Positions 24,936-33,225 of a stretch of 64,000 bases of DNA are shown in pieces. Position numbers and translations under genes: made by a program. A model generated the notes under the pieces. The model searched no databases. It was not told the DNA's origin and was given only the letters and a program-made list of their open reading frames with translations. Source of the stretch: CAVUAT01 sp963739545 (GTDB lineage: Bacteria; Actinomycetota; Thermoleophilia; Solirubrobacterales; 70-9); assembly GCA_963739545.1 (NCBI GenBank), contig CAVUAT010000012.1, positions 62,001 through 126,000 of the forward strand. Direction: 5' to 3'. The first letter of the stretch is position 1. Each line of letters opens with the position of its first letter.

Positions 24936-25157
24936 CTAGAGCTTCAGCAGGACGAGCGCGTTCAGCGCCCAGAGGACCGAGAAGAAGATGGTCCAGCGGG
25001 TCAGGTTGCGCTCGACCAGCGAGCCGCCGCCGAAGCTGCCTCCGCCGCCGATTCCCGCCATGCCCGACAGGCCCGAGTCCTTCCCCGAATGCAGCAGCAC
25101 GAGGAAGATGATGATGGCCGAGATCAGGACCTGAACCACTCCGAGGATGGTTTCCAT
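24936..25157 (-). CDS. secG: preprotein translocase subunit SecG
   Basis: A 73-residue protein with two membrane helices (residues ~3-22 and ~53-72) separated by a Gly/Ser-rich loop (GGGGSFGGGSLVERNLTRWT), the family layout. It assists SecYE in protein export. The start ATG at 25157 is 12 bp after the ccmI-like gene, implying co-transcription. Confidence 0.93.
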   Translation of the reverse strand: METILGVVQVLISAIIIFLVLLHSGKDSGLSGMAGIGGGGSFGGGSLVERNLTRWTIFFSVLWALNALVLLKL

Positions 25158-25168
25158 GGGCGATGAGT

Positions 25169-25477
25169 CTAGGGCGTCGCGTCGGGGGAGTCTCCGCGGC
25201 GCGCCTGCAGGCGATCGATGCGCTTCAGCACGTCCACGGCCTCGCGCCGCAGCTCGCCGTCGAGGCGCTCGAAGTCCTCCTCGGGGAGCTTGCCCGAGTC
25301 CCGATCGGCCTCGGCGTCGCGGATCTCGCGGTACAGGGTCTCCTTGCGCGCCTCGAGCTCGGCGATCTCGTCCTCCACGGGGTCGGTGACCCCGTCCTCG
25401 CTCGCGCGCGAGCGAAGCGGGACCGTTACGAAGGCGGCGACCAGGCAGACGATCGCGAGGGCAACGAGGAACTCCAT
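25169..25477 (-). CDS. CcmI N-terminal-like membrane protein
   Basis: A 102-residue protein with one N-terminal membrane helix (EFLVALAIVCLVAAFVTVPL) and a long charged coiled coil (AELEARKETLYREIRDAEAD, then SGKLPEEDFERLDGELRREA). The G-K-L-x-E-E-D-F/Y-x-x-L pattern matches the N-terminal part of CcmI, a cytochrome c maturation component that handles apocytochrome. The periplasmic TPR half of full CcmI is absent. Position between ccmF and secG supports the call. Confidence 0.65.
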   Translation of the reverse strand: MEFLVALAIVCLVAAFVTVPLRSRASEDGVTDPVEDEIAELEARKETLYREIRDAEADRDSGKLPEEDFERLDGELRREAVDVLKRIDRLQARRGDSPDATP

Positions 25478-25505
25478 TCGAGCCCGAAGGCTAGGGCCGG
25501 GACAT

Positions 25506-25674
25506 CTAGATGATTGATTCCATGGCGCCGTGCGACCGGTGGCGGGCGTGGCCGAGCAGGTCGAGGACGCAGGGCGAAGCCTTTGGCGGCGCCAAAGGCG
25601 AGCCCGAGGACGAAGAGATGCGAAGCGCCACGCACGTCATCCGGGCGTGCGTCGTCGTGGAATCACTCATCTAG
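25506..25674. repeat. 169-bp palindromic element bounded by 17-bp inverted repeats
   Basis: The ends CTAGATGATTGATTCCA (25506-25522) and, inverted, CTAGATGAGTGATTCCA (25658-25674) match at 16 of 17 bases. Inside are a perfect 9-bp stem (GCCTTTGGC-GGC-GCCAAAGGC, 25579-25599) and a weaker CGCACG/CGTGCG stem. The right end includes the ccmF stop codon. The layout fits a MITE-like element or a structured intergenic RNA. No transposase or target duplication is seen. Confidence 0.5.
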
Positions 25675-27812
25675 GCGCGCTTCAGGTCCCGCCCGAGCCT
25701 CGCCTCATAGGCGGCTTGGACGCGCCGGCGTGCCTCGGACGAAGGCCAGATTGCGAAGGCCGCGCCGGAGAGCGCGATCAGCGCACCGATCCACAGCCAG
25801 GCGACGAGGGGGTTGACGATGACTCGGAACGTGGCCGGCGGCGGGTCGGCTGCGTACTCCTCGGCCAGCGCGATGATCGCGAGTGCCTGCCCCTGCGGGG
25901 GAATGTCTGCGAGCTGGGCGTTGCCGCGTTCGATAGCGGGGTCGAGCGCGGTCAGGTCGGGCTGGAACGCGGCCCAGAAGTCCTCGCCGGGGCCGGACTT
26001 GAGCCCGATCTCGCTCGTCGCCTCGCCGTCGAAGTAGCGGCCGATCGGGCCGGCGTCGGGATTCTGCGTCGGGTAGTAGTTGCGCGCCGGGGCGAGCAGC
26101 GCGAACTGCTCGCCGTCCTTGCGCACGTCGAGCGTCGCCGCGAAGGCGATGCGCTCGGTCTGGGGGTCAGCGTCGAGGCCCTTGTAGGTGACCTCGTAGT
26201 CTCCGACGGTCGCCGACTCCCCGATCTCGAGGCGCAGGTCGCGGTTGGTCTGGAAGCTGGAGGACGCCGCGATCCCGACGAGCAGGATCACGATCCCGGC
26301 GTGGGCGATGTAGCCGCCGTAGCGACGCCGGTTGCGGGCGATAGCCCGCGGCAGGGCCACGGGCAGCGCCTCGCCGGTCAGCGAGCGCCGCGAGGCGCCG
26401 GCGCGCAGGAACTCTTGGGTCAATGCCAGGCCGGTGAACGCGGCGAAGCCGAACAGGAAGAGCGCCCAGGGACTGTCGGGGGCGTCGGTGAGGATCGCGA
26501 GCGCCGCCATCGTCATCACGGCCGCCGCCGCGGGCCAGGCGAGCACGCGGCGAAGCGCCTTGCCGCTGATCCGCCCCCAGGCGAACAGCGGGCCTACGCC
26601 GGTGAAGAGCACGAGCGCGACGCCGATCGGCGTCACGTAGCGGTCGAACCACGGCGACCCCAGCGATGAGCGCTCGCCCGTCACCGCCTCTGCGATCAGC
26701 GGGAAGAAGGTGCCGTAGAAGACCACTACCGCGAGGCCGACGAGCAGCAGGTTGTTGACGAGGAATATCGACTCGCGCGAGAGCGGCGACTCGATCCTGC
26801 GCTCGGCCTTGAGCAGAGACAGGCGGCTGACGATCAGGGCCGTCGAGCCGATCGCGACGGCGGCGATCAGGAACAGCAGCGGCGTCCCGACCGTCGACGC
26901 GCCGAAGGCGTGGATCGACTCGAGGATCCCCGAGCGAACGAGGAAGGTGCCGAGCAGCGCCAGCACGAACGCGCCGCAGATCAGGCTCACGTTCCAGACC
27001 TTGAGCATCCCGCGGCGCTCCTGGACCATCACCGAGTGCAGGAAGGCGGTTGTGATCAGCCACGGCATCAGAGCGGCGTTCTCGACCGGGTCCCAGCCCC
27101 AGTAGCCGCCCCATCCCAGCTCGTTGTAGGACCAGAACGAGCCCAGCAGCAGCCCGATGCCGAGGAAGGTCCAGGCGGCGAGCGCGAAGCGGCGCGTAGC
27201 CCGGAGCCAGGAGCTGTCGACCTTTCTGGTGATCAGCGCGCCGATCGCGAACGCGAAGGGGATCGAGAGCAGCACGTAGCCCGTGTAGAGCATCGGCGGA
27301 TGGACGACCATCGCCCAGTGGCGAAGCAGCGGCGTCAGGCCCCCGCCCTCGGCGGGCGCCGGCGAAAGCTCGCCGAACGGGTTGGCGCCGAACAGCATCA
27401 GGGCCGTGAAGAAGGAGGCGAGCACCATCAACACGCCGGTCGCCCAGGGGACGATCTCGCGGTGGCGGCGGTGGGTCAGGTAGAGGACCGCGCTCGATGC
27501 CAGCGACAGGACCCATGCCCAGAGCAGCAGCGAGCCCTCCTGGCTCGACCACAGCGCGACCATCTTGTAGATCGTCGGCGTGGTGGTCGACGAGTGCGAG
27601 GCCACGACCTCGAACGAGAAGTCGTCGCGCAGGAAGGCCGATTCGAGGACGAGGACGCAGACCGTGAGTAGAGCGGCAAGCGAGTAGACCCCGCGGCGCG
27701 AGGAGTCGACCCAGCGGCGGTCGCCCTTGACCGCCCCATAGACCGCGGCGCCGCCGGAGTAAAGGGCCACCAGCAGGGCCGCGACGAGCGCTGCCGATCC
27801 CAGGAAGATCAA
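25671..27812 (-). CDS. ccmF: cytochrome c maturation haem lyase subunit CcmF
   Basis: A 713-residue multi-pass protein that attaches haem to apocytochrome c in System I. The haem-handling WWD-type motif is visible (GWGGYWGWDPVENAALMPW), along with flanking conserved segments (WSSQEGSLLLWAW and HPPMLYTGYVLLSIPFAFA) and a periplasmic C-terminal domain with NYYPTQNPDAGPIGRYFDG. The length is slightly above typical. The start codon is TTG at 27812, five bases after the ccmE stop. It is in one run with ccmE, the ccmI-like gene and secG. Confidence 0.95.
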   Translation of the reverse strand: MIFLGSAALVAALLVALYSGGAAVYGAVKGDRRWVDSSRRGVYSLAALLTVCVLVLESAFLRDDFSFEVVASHSSTTTPTIYKMVALWSSQEGSLLLWAWVLSLASSAVLYLTHRRHREIVPWATGVLMVLASFFTALMLFGANPFGELSPAPAEGGGLTPLLRHWAMVVHPPMLYTGYVLLSIPFAFAIGALITRKVDSSWLRATRRFALAAWTFLGIGLLLGSFWSYNELGWGGYWGWDPVENAALMPWLITTAFLHSVMVQERRGMLKVWNVSLICGAFVLALLGTFLVRSGILESIHAFGASTVGTPLLFLIAAVAIGSTALIVSRLSLLKAERRIESPLSRESIFLVNNLLLVGLAVVVFYGTFFPLIAEAVTGERSSLGSPWFDRYVTPIGVALVLFTGVGPLFAWGRISGKALRRVLAWPAAAAVMTMAALAILTDAPDSPWALFLFGFAAFTGLALTQEFLRAGASRRSLTGEALPVALPRAIARNRRRYGGYIAHAGIVILLVGIAASSSFQTNRDLRLEIGESATVGDYEVTYKGLDADPQTERIAFAATLDVRKDGEQFALLAPARNYYPTQNPDAGPIGRYFDGEATSEIGLKSGPGEDFWAAFQPDLTALDPAIERGNAQLADIPPQGQALAIIALAEEYAADPPPATFRVIVNPLVAWLWIGALIALSGAAFAIWPSSEARRRVQAAYEARLGRDLKRA

Positions 27813-27816
27813 GCGA

Positions 27817-28245
27817 TCACTCGTCGATGATGATGACTTGGTTCGGGTTCGCCTCGGCCTCGTCCTGGAACTTCGACGGGCACTTCGTGATCAGGCTGTC
27901 GCGCTCGGCGACGAAGATCCCGTCCTGGAGCTCGCCGGTGACGATCACCTCGCGTCCGTCGCGGAAGGGGTCCGGCACGGTCCCCGTGTAGGCGACCGGC
28001 ATGCTCTCGGACCCGTCGCGGTCCGAGATCTCGAAGCGCATCTCCTCGTCGGTGCGCTCGATCGTTCCCGGAATCACCTTGCCGGTGACGTCGTATGTCT
28101 CGCCCGCGCCCGCGGCGAGCACCTCGGAGGGCTCGCGCGCATCGGTCGAGGCCGAGAACGAGGTGTAGACGAGGCCTGTGGCCAGCAGCACCGCCGCAGA
28201 GAGGGCGACGATGAGGCGGATCTTGCGCTTGCGGGCGGTGTCCAT
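27817..28245 (-). CDS. ccmE: cytochrome c maturation haem chaperone CcmE, cysteine type
   Basis: A 142-residue haem chaperone with an N-terminal anchor (residues ~9-26) and an OB-fold domain (YDVTGKVIPGTIERTDEEMRF, then VAYTGTVPDPFRDGREVIVTG). The haem-binding position, His in the best-known proteins, is Cys122 in TKCPSKF, with an aromatic residue at +4. This corresponds to the cysteine (C-x3-Y/F) CcmE variant described in some deltaproteobacteria and archaea. The ATG at 28245 gives a MDTARKRKIR opening; an upstream GTG/ATG in frame adds nothing conserved. Confidence 0.9.
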   Translation of the reverse strand: MDTARKRKIRLIVALSAAVLLATGLVYTSFSASTDAREPSEVLAAGAGETYDVTGKVIPGTIERTDEEMRFEISDRDGSESMPVAYTGTVPDPFRDGREVIVTGELQDGIFVAERDSLITKCPSKFQDEAEANPNQVIIIDE

Positions 28246-28319
28246 CGGAGTCCCGATTATCGCAATCACAGCCCCTCGGCAGGGGCAGGGCGGACTCGGC
28301 CGGTTGCTATGAATGCGGG

Positions 28320-29030
28320 ATGGACTCCAACCCGGTGATGCTGATCACGGGCGCTTCGAGCGGCATCGGCGCCCAGACCGCGAGGCGCGCAGCCGAGGCG
28401 GGCTATCGGCTGGTGCTCGGCGCCCGCCGCGAGGACGAACTGGTCAAGCTCGCCACCGAGCTCGGCGGCGAGGAGCGGGCGATCGCCGTGCCCACCGACG
28501 TCACCGACTGGGAGCAGCAGGAGCGCCTGGCGAAGGCCGCGACCGACACGTTCGGCCGGCTCGACGTCGTCTTCGCGAACGCCGGATTCGGCGCGAGCCG
28601 CGGCTTCCTCGAGGAGAGCCCCGAGCACTGGCGATCCATGGTCCTCACCAACGTGTACGGCGCCGCCCTGACGATCAGGGCCAGCCTCCCCACCCTGCTC
28701 GAGGCAGGGACGGGCCACTTCCTGATCACCGGGTCCGTCGCGGGCAGGCGCGCGCTGCCGGGATCCCTGTACTCGTCCACCAAGTGGGCTGTCACCGGGA
28801 TGGCCGAGAGCCTGCGCTCCGAGCTCCGCCAGATGCACGAGAACACGGCGATCAAGGTGACGCTGATCGAGCCGGGCATGACCGACACCGACTTCTTCGA
28901 CAACCGGCCGGGAACCGACCGCGCGCTCGCCGACGACGACATCGCCCGCGCGGTCATGTACGCGATCAGCCAGCCCGACGGCGTCGACATCAACGAGATC
29001 CTCATACGGCCGAGCGCGCAGCCGACGTAG
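28320..29030 (+). CDS. short-chain dehydrogenase/reductase
   Basis: A 236-residue classical SDR: cofactor loop TGASSGIG, ARRED at the end of strand 2 (Arg favours NADP(H)), ANAG, catalytic Ser (ITGSVAG) and YSSTK. The DFFDNRPG region and C-terminus resemble NADP-dependent YdfG-like enzymes acting on hydroxy-acids or alcohols. The substrate is not known. It diverges from ccmE by 74 bp. Confidence 0.88.
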   Translation: MDSNPVMLITGASSGIGAQTARRAAEAGYRLVLGARREDELVKLATELGGEERAIAVPTDVTDWEQQERLAKAATDTFGRLDVVFANAGFGASRGFLEESPEHWRSMVLTNVYGAALTIRASLPTLLEAGTGHFLITGSVAGRRALPGSLYSSTKWAVTGMAESLRSELRQMHENTAIKVTLIEPGMTDTDFFDNRPGTDRALADDDIARAVMYAISQPDGVDINEILIRPSAQPT

Positions 29031-29100
29031 TCGGCGGAGCGCGAAACGGGGTGTGGCGCACTTGACGTAGCTTCGTCGCTCGCGCGTAGGATGCGCGCGA

Positions 29101-29565
29101 ATGTCTCGACCTCGCCTGATCGTGCTCGCGCTGGCCGTCGCCTCGGCGCTGACCGTGGCCGCCTGCGGCGGCGACACCGAGGAGAAGAACGACTACGTCG
29201 ACGAGGTCAACAACGTGACCTCGACGCTCAACAACGGCCTGCAGCAGATCTCAACCGAGGCGGCGACCGTCGGCACGCCCGAGGAGGCCGCGACGATCTT
29301 CACGGACTTCGCCGCGCAGCTCGATACGGCCGCTACCGACATCGAGGGCATCTCGCCGCCGGACGACGTGACCGAGCTGCACGATCAGCTCGTCGAGCAG
29401 ATTCAGACGCTCAGCGCGGAGGCGACGAACGCCGCCGACGAGATCGACGCCGGCGGAGCCGCTGCGGTGGCGGGCGTCGCGACGGGGTTCATCGGCGAGG
29501 CGAACAGCCTGAGCTCAGAGGTCGACGCGACGATCAGCGAGATCAACAGCACGCTCCAGGAGTAG
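29101..29565 (+). CDS. alpha-helical lipoprotein of unknown function
   Basis: A 154-residue exported lipoprotein: short basic start, hydrophobic core and lipobox (TVAACGG) near residue 22. The mature part is low in aromatic residues and rich in Ala, Thr, Asp and Glu, with heptad-like helices (VDEVNNVTSTLNNGLQQI and FAAQLDTAATDIEGI). This resembles small actinobacterial cell-surface helical proteins of unknown role. Confidence 0.7.
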   Translation: MSRPRLIVLALAVASALTVAACGGDTEEKNDYVDEVNNVTSTLNNGLQQISTEAATVGTPEEAATIFTDFAAQLDTAATDIEGISPPDDVTELHDQLVEQIQTLSAEATNAADEIDAGGAAAVAGVATGFIGEANSLSSEVDATISEINSTLQE

Positions 29566-29584
29566 GGCGGATAGGGTGCCGCCC

Positions 29585-29962
29585 ATGAACATGAAGCTCG
29601 AGCTGCTCATCATCCCCGTCACCGACGTGGACCGCGCGAAGGACTTCTACGTCGACAAGGTCGGCTTCAACGCTGACCACGACCACACCGTCAGCGAGGA
29701 GGTCCGCTTCGTCCAGCTGACCCCGCCCGGATCCGCCTGCTCGATCGCGTTCGGCAAGGGCCTGACCGACGCTGAGCCCGGCTCGGTCAAGGGCATCCAG
29801 GCCGTCATCGAGAACGCCGCCGAGGCTCGTGAGGAGCTCGCCGGCCGCGGAGTCGAGGTCAGCGAGGTGGACGAACAGGCGTGGGGCAAGTTCGTGTACT
29901 TCAGCGATCCCGACGGCAACGCCTGGGCGCTGCAGCAGATAGTCATCCCCGACCTCGGCTGA
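29585..29962 (+). CDS. VOC/glyoxalase-fold protein
   Basis: A 125-residue single-chain VOC protein: LELLIIPVTDVDRAKDFYVDKVGF opens the first beta-alpha-beta-beta-beta module, and FSDPDGNAWALQQI closes the second. Metal-binding positions are only partly kept, so it may bind rather than convert its ligand. The ATG at 29585 is preferred over a GTG nine bases upstream. It lies 20 bp after the lipoprotein gene. Confidence 0.85.
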   Translation: MNMKLELLIIPVTDVDRAKDFYVDKVGFNADHDHTVSEEVRFVQLTPPGSACSIAFGKGLTDAEPGSVKGIQAVIENAAEAREELAGRGVEVSEVDEQAWGKFVYFSDPDGNAWALQQIVIPDLG

Positions 29963-30055
29963 CTCGGGACTCGGCTGACCCAGGTCTCGACACCCGGGGA
30001 GGTCTCGCAACTCTGACTGGTTCGGGCTTCAGTGGGTCCCAGAGCCGGGTGAGCG

Positions 30056-30415
30056 CTACCCGGCGCTTGGCGGGGACTGAGCCGGCGGCTGCTGCGCGTC
30101 GCGCTCGTTGCGGTTCTTCTCCTGGCGCTTCATTGCGAAGTTCGTGGCGAGTCTGCTCAGGGGACGGAACGGGAGGACTGTCCCGGCGACGCTTCCGAAC
30201 AGCTCGACGTGGCCGAGCTTGTCGAGCAGGTCCGTGGCCTCGCGGCGCTCGCTCTCGCTCAGGTTCTTCGACGGGCGCCCGTTGGACTTCCGCGCGAGCG
30301 CGAACAGGCGTGAGCGTTCGGCGGAGTCGAGCCGTTTCCAGTGCCGGTAGCCGGTCAGGGCCACCTCGGCGACCATGACCATCCACAGGCGCTTGGCGAG
30401 CCAGCGGCTTCGCAT
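30056..30415 (-). CDS. unrecognised basic protein downstream of tRNA-Gly
   Basis: A 119-residue, very basic protein with an N-terminal amphipathic segment (MRSRWLAKRLWMVMVAEVAL), a YRHWKRL element, a central helical stretch (LFALARKSNGRPSKNLSESER) and a polar Gln/Pro tail. I do not recognise a family. The ATG at 30415 has AAGAG upstream; a TTG directly beside the tRNA (30439) is possible. It is probably transcribed with tRNA-Gly. Confidence 0.6.
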   Translation of the reverse strand: MRSRWLAKRLWMVMVAEVALTGYRHWKRLDSAERSRLFALARKSNGRPSKNLSESERREATDLLDKLGHVELFGSVAGTVLPFRPLSRLATNFAMKRQEKNRNERDAQQPPAQSPPSAG

Positions 30416-30439
30416 CGCGATGCTCTTGAACAGTCCCAA

Positions 30440-30512
30440 AGCGGACGACGGGACTCGAACCCGCTACCTCGAGCTTGGGAAGCTCGCGCTCTACCAGGTG
30501 AGCTACGTCCGC
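30440..30512 (-). tRNA. tRNA-Gly(CCC)
   Basis: A 73-nt tRNA on the minus strand: acceptor GCGGACG/CGTCCGC, D-arm with TGGTAGA, anticodon stem CGAGC/GCTCG around TTCCCAA (anticodon CCC), T-arm GCGGGTTCGAGTCCCGT. It reads GGG. The 3' CCA is not encoded. Confidence 0.96.
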
Positions 30513-30562
30513 GAAGGGGGACATCTTAGGTCGAATCGCCCCTCTCTCTAGGCTTTCCGGCG

Positions 30563-31084
30563 ATGGGCGCAAAGGCATTCGCGGTGTTCTTGGTCGTGCT
30601 GGCGGTCATCGGGCTGCTCGCTTTCGGGCTGCTCGACAAGAACGACGAGGCGATCGCGGTCGGCGACCCGGCGCCGCAGCCGGAACTGACCGAGCTCGCG
30701 ACGGGCTCGGAGGCGAGCCTCGAGGACTACCGAGGCAAGTGGGTGCTGCTCAACTTCTGGTCCTCATGGTGCGAGCCCTGCCGCGAGGAGTCCCCCGACC
30801 TGCAGGCCTTCCAGGACGCCCGCCCCGACGTGGCGGTGGTCGGAGTCAACCTCGAGGACGCCTCAGCCGACGCGACAGCGTTCGTAAGCGAGCTGGGGCT
30901 CACCTATCCCCAGCTCCGCGCCGCCGACAGCCGCGCCCTGCGCGAGTCCTACGGCTCGGTTGCTCGCCCCGAGAACTTCCTGATCGACCCCGAGGGCGAG
31001 ATCGCGGCGATCCAGCGGGGCCCCGTCGACACCGACACCCTGAGGACCCGCTTCGCGCCCCTGATCGACGGCTCGTCGTCGTGA
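30563..31084 (+). CDS. membrane-anchored thioredoxin-like protein (CcmG/TlpA/ResA type)
   Basis: A 173-residue redoxin with an N-terminal membrane anchor (residues ~4-23) and a periplasmic-type thioredoxin domain. The active site is FWSSWCEPC (~70-75), and the cis-Pro lies in ARPENFLIDPEG. Such proteins reduce the CxxCH cysteines of apocytochrome c. The GTGA overlap with ccmH supports the role as the CcmG of this System I locus, 2.3 kb from ccmE on the other strand. Confidence 0.88.
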   Translation: MGAKAFAVFLVVLAVIGLLAFGLLDKNDEAIAVGDPAPQPELTELATGSEASLEDYRGKWVLLNFWSSWCEPCREESPDLQAFQDARPDVAVVGVNLEDASADATAFVSELGLTYPQLRAADSRALRESYGSVARPENFLIDPEGEIAAIQRGPVDTDTLRTRFAPLIDGSSS

Positions 31085-31539
31085 CCGCTCGCGCGCTCGG
31101 CGCACTCGCCGCGCTGGCGCTGCTGGTTCCGGCCGCCGCCGCGGCCCAGACGGCAGAGCCGAGGACGAACCTGGCCGACATCGAGGACGAGGTCATCTGC
31201 CTGGTCTGCGGCACCACCCTGGAGCTCGCGGAGGGCGCACCCCAGGCCGAGCGCCTGCGCGAGCAGATCCGCGGGCTCATCGACCAGGGCCTGACGAAGG
31301 AGCAGGTCAAGGACGAGCTGGTCGCCGAGTACGGCGAGAACGTCCTCTCGACGCCCGACACGGAGGGCTTCGACCTCTCGGCCTGGGTCCTCCCGATCGT
31401 GGGCCTACTCGGGGCCGCCGCAGCGATCGGGGTTGGCCTCGCCCGCAGCCGCCGGCGCGGCTCCGCCCCCGCCGCCGATGAGATCTCAGACGAGGACCGA
31501 AAGCGCCTCGACGCCGACCTCGCGTCGTTCGACCGCTGA
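31081..31539 (+). CDS. ccmH: cytochrome c maturation protein CcmH
   Basis: A 152-residue CcmH/CycL-type protein: signal peptide (ALAALALLVPAAAAAQ), a three-helix redox domain with the cysteine pair CLVC (residues ~40-43; proteobacterial forms usually have CxxCQ), and LRGxI-like helices (AERLREQIRGLIDQGLTKEQ, YGENVL), then one membrane helix and a short cytoplasmic tail. The GTG start at 31081 overlaps the stop of the redoxin gene. It should relay electrons to apocytochrome. Confidence 0.9.
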   Translation: MTARALGALAALALLVPAAAAAQTAEPRTNLADIEDEVICLVCGTTLELAEGAPQAERLREQIRGLIDQGLTKEQVKDELVAEYGENVLSTPDTEGFDLSAWVLPIVGLLGAAAAIGVGLARSRRRGSAPAADEISDEDRKRLDADLASFDR

Positions 31540-31545
31540 GCGGCG

Positions 31546-33180
31546 CTACATCGAGTCGGGGGCGCTGATCCCCAGCAGGCTCAGGGTCACCGCGATCGTC
31601 CGCTTTGTCAACACGCAGAGGCGGAGGCGCTCCGCCTCCACCCCATCGCCCTCCGCGCCGACCACCTGACAGTCGCGATAGAAGCCGTGGAAGTCGGCGG
31701 CGGTCGCCATCGCGTAGGCGCAGAGCCGGTGGGGCGCCCGGCGATCGGCGGCCTCGGCGACCTCGGCGGGCAGCTCCAGCAGCCTTCGCGTGAGCGCGCG
31801 CTCGGCCGGCTCGAGGGTTGCAGACGCGGGCGGCCCGGTCTCGAGCGCCGAGGCGACCGCCTCGTCGCCGGCCTTGCGCAGGATGCTGGCGATGCGCGCG
31901 TGCGCGTACTGGACGTAGTAGACGGGGTTGTCGCTCGACTGCTTGCGCGCGAGCTCGAGATCCAGGTCGACGGTCGTGTCGTGGCTTCGCTGCAGCATGA
32001 AGAAGCGCGCGGCATCCACCCCGATGTCGTCGAGGAGCTCGTCGAGGGTGACGAACTCGCCCTTGCGCTTCGACATCTGCGCCCGCTCGCCGCCCTCGAC
32101 GATGTGGACGAGCTGCATGATCGAGAACTCGAGCAGCTCGGGGTCGAGGCCGAGCGCAGCGAGCCCGGCTTTCAGGCGCAGCGTGTACCCATGGTGGTCC
32201 GCACCGAGGACGTCGAGCAGGCGCCCGCCGCTGCGCTCCAGCTTGTCGCGGTGGTAGGCGATGTCGGTCAGGAAGTACGTGGGCTCCCCTTCGCCGCGGA
32301 TCAGCACGCGGTCCTTGTCGTCGCCGAAGTCCGTCGTCCGCAGCCAGGTCGCGCCCTCGCTCTCATAGACGTTGCCGCTCCCGCGCAGCTCCTCGAGCAG
32401 CCGCTCGAGCACGTCGCCCTGATGCAGCGAGCGCTCCGAGAACCAGGTGTCGAATTCGACCCCGTAGCGGCGCAACGTGGCCTCGGCCGACGCGCGCATC
32501 AGCTCGGCACCGCGCTCGGCGAGCGCTTCGAGGTCGTCGGGGCTGGTCCCCTCGTCGGCGAGCTCGCGGGCGAGGGCCGTGACGTAGTCGCCGGCGTAGC
32601 CATCCTCCGGCGGGTCGTCGCCGCGCATACGGGCCGCGACCGACTCGGCGAAGCGCTCGATCTGGCCTCCGGCGTCGTTCACGTAGTACTCGCGTTTGGC
32701 CTCGTTGCCGCTGAGCTCGAGCGCGCGGGCCACCGAGTCTCCGTAGGCGGCGTGGCGCCCGCCGGCTGCGGTCAGTGGACCGGTCGGGTTCGCCGAGACG
32801 AACTCGATCAGCACCTTGGCGGGCTCGGCGGGCTGCGACGCACCCAGCCGGTCCCCCGCTGCTGCGAGCGAGGCCGCGGCGGCGCGGTACCAGCCGTCGG
32901 CGAGGAAGAGGTTAAGGAAGCCGGGGCCCGCGACCTCGACGCGGTCGACGCGGTCCCCGAGCGCAGACGACAGCTGCTCCGCGAGGCGTTCGGCGATCGC
33001 GCGGGGGTTGTCGCCGAGCACGGGTGCCAGCAGCATCGCCGCGTTGGTCGAGTAGTCCCCGAGCTCGGCCTTCGGCGGGCGCTCCAATCCCGGCGCTGTG
33101 GGCCCGGGCTCGGCGCCGTCGCGAAGGCCCGACGCGGCCTCCGCGACCGCGGCCCTCAGATCGGCGACGGGATCGCTCAT
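31546..33180 (-). CDS. argS: arginyl-tRNA synthetase with degenerate HIGH motif
   Basis: A 544-residue class I synthetase. The N-terminal Add-1 domain (LGDYSTNAAMLLA), catalytic core (EFVSANPTGPL, LGADHHGYTLRLKAGL, and the KMSKS-like QMSKRKGEF) and the C-terminal DALR anticodon domain (NPVYYVQYAHARIASI) are in order. The HIGH position, HIGG in Mycobacterium, reads TAAG here (residues 137-140, PLTAAGGRHAAYGD), so the first conserved His is lost from its usual place; a His follows three residues after the motif. The ATG at 33180 is used. It is convergent with ccmH (6-bp gap). Confidence 0.93.
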   Translation of the reverse strand: MSDPVADLRAAVAEAASGLRDGAEPGPTAPGLERPPKAELGDYSTNAAMLLAPVLGDNPRAIAERLAEQLSSALGDRVDRVEVAGPGFLNLFLADGWYRAAAASLAAAGDRLGASQPAEPAKVLIEFVSANPTGPLTAAGGRHAAYGDSVARALELSGNEAKREYYVNDAGGQIERFAESVAARMRGDDPPEDGYAGDYVTALARELADEGTSPDDLEALAERGAELMRASAEATLRRYGVEFDTWFSERSLHQGDVLERLLEELRGSGNVYESEGATWLRTTDFGDDKDRVLIRGEGEPTYFLTDIAYHRDKLERSGGRLLDVLGADHHGYTLRLKAGLAALGLDPELLEFSIMQLVHIVEGGERAQMSKRKGEFVTLDELLDDIGVDAARFFMLQRSHDTTVDLDLELARKQSSDNPVYYVQYAHARIASILRKAGDEAVASALETGPPASATLEPAERALTRRLLELPAEVAEAADRRAPHRLCAYAMATAADFHGFYRDCQVVGAEGDGVEAERLRLCVLTKRTIAVTLSLLGISAPDSM

Positions 33181-33225
33181 CGCGGACACCCTAGTGCTGC
33201 TTTTCGCCCTCTACCCATCAGCCCT

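Noticed and set aside
25426..25635. Minus-strand 69-codon frame between ccmF and the ccmI-like gene
   Set aside because: It lies in the palindromic element, overlaps the ccmI-like start, is rich in Arg/Pro, and has no ribosome-binding site.
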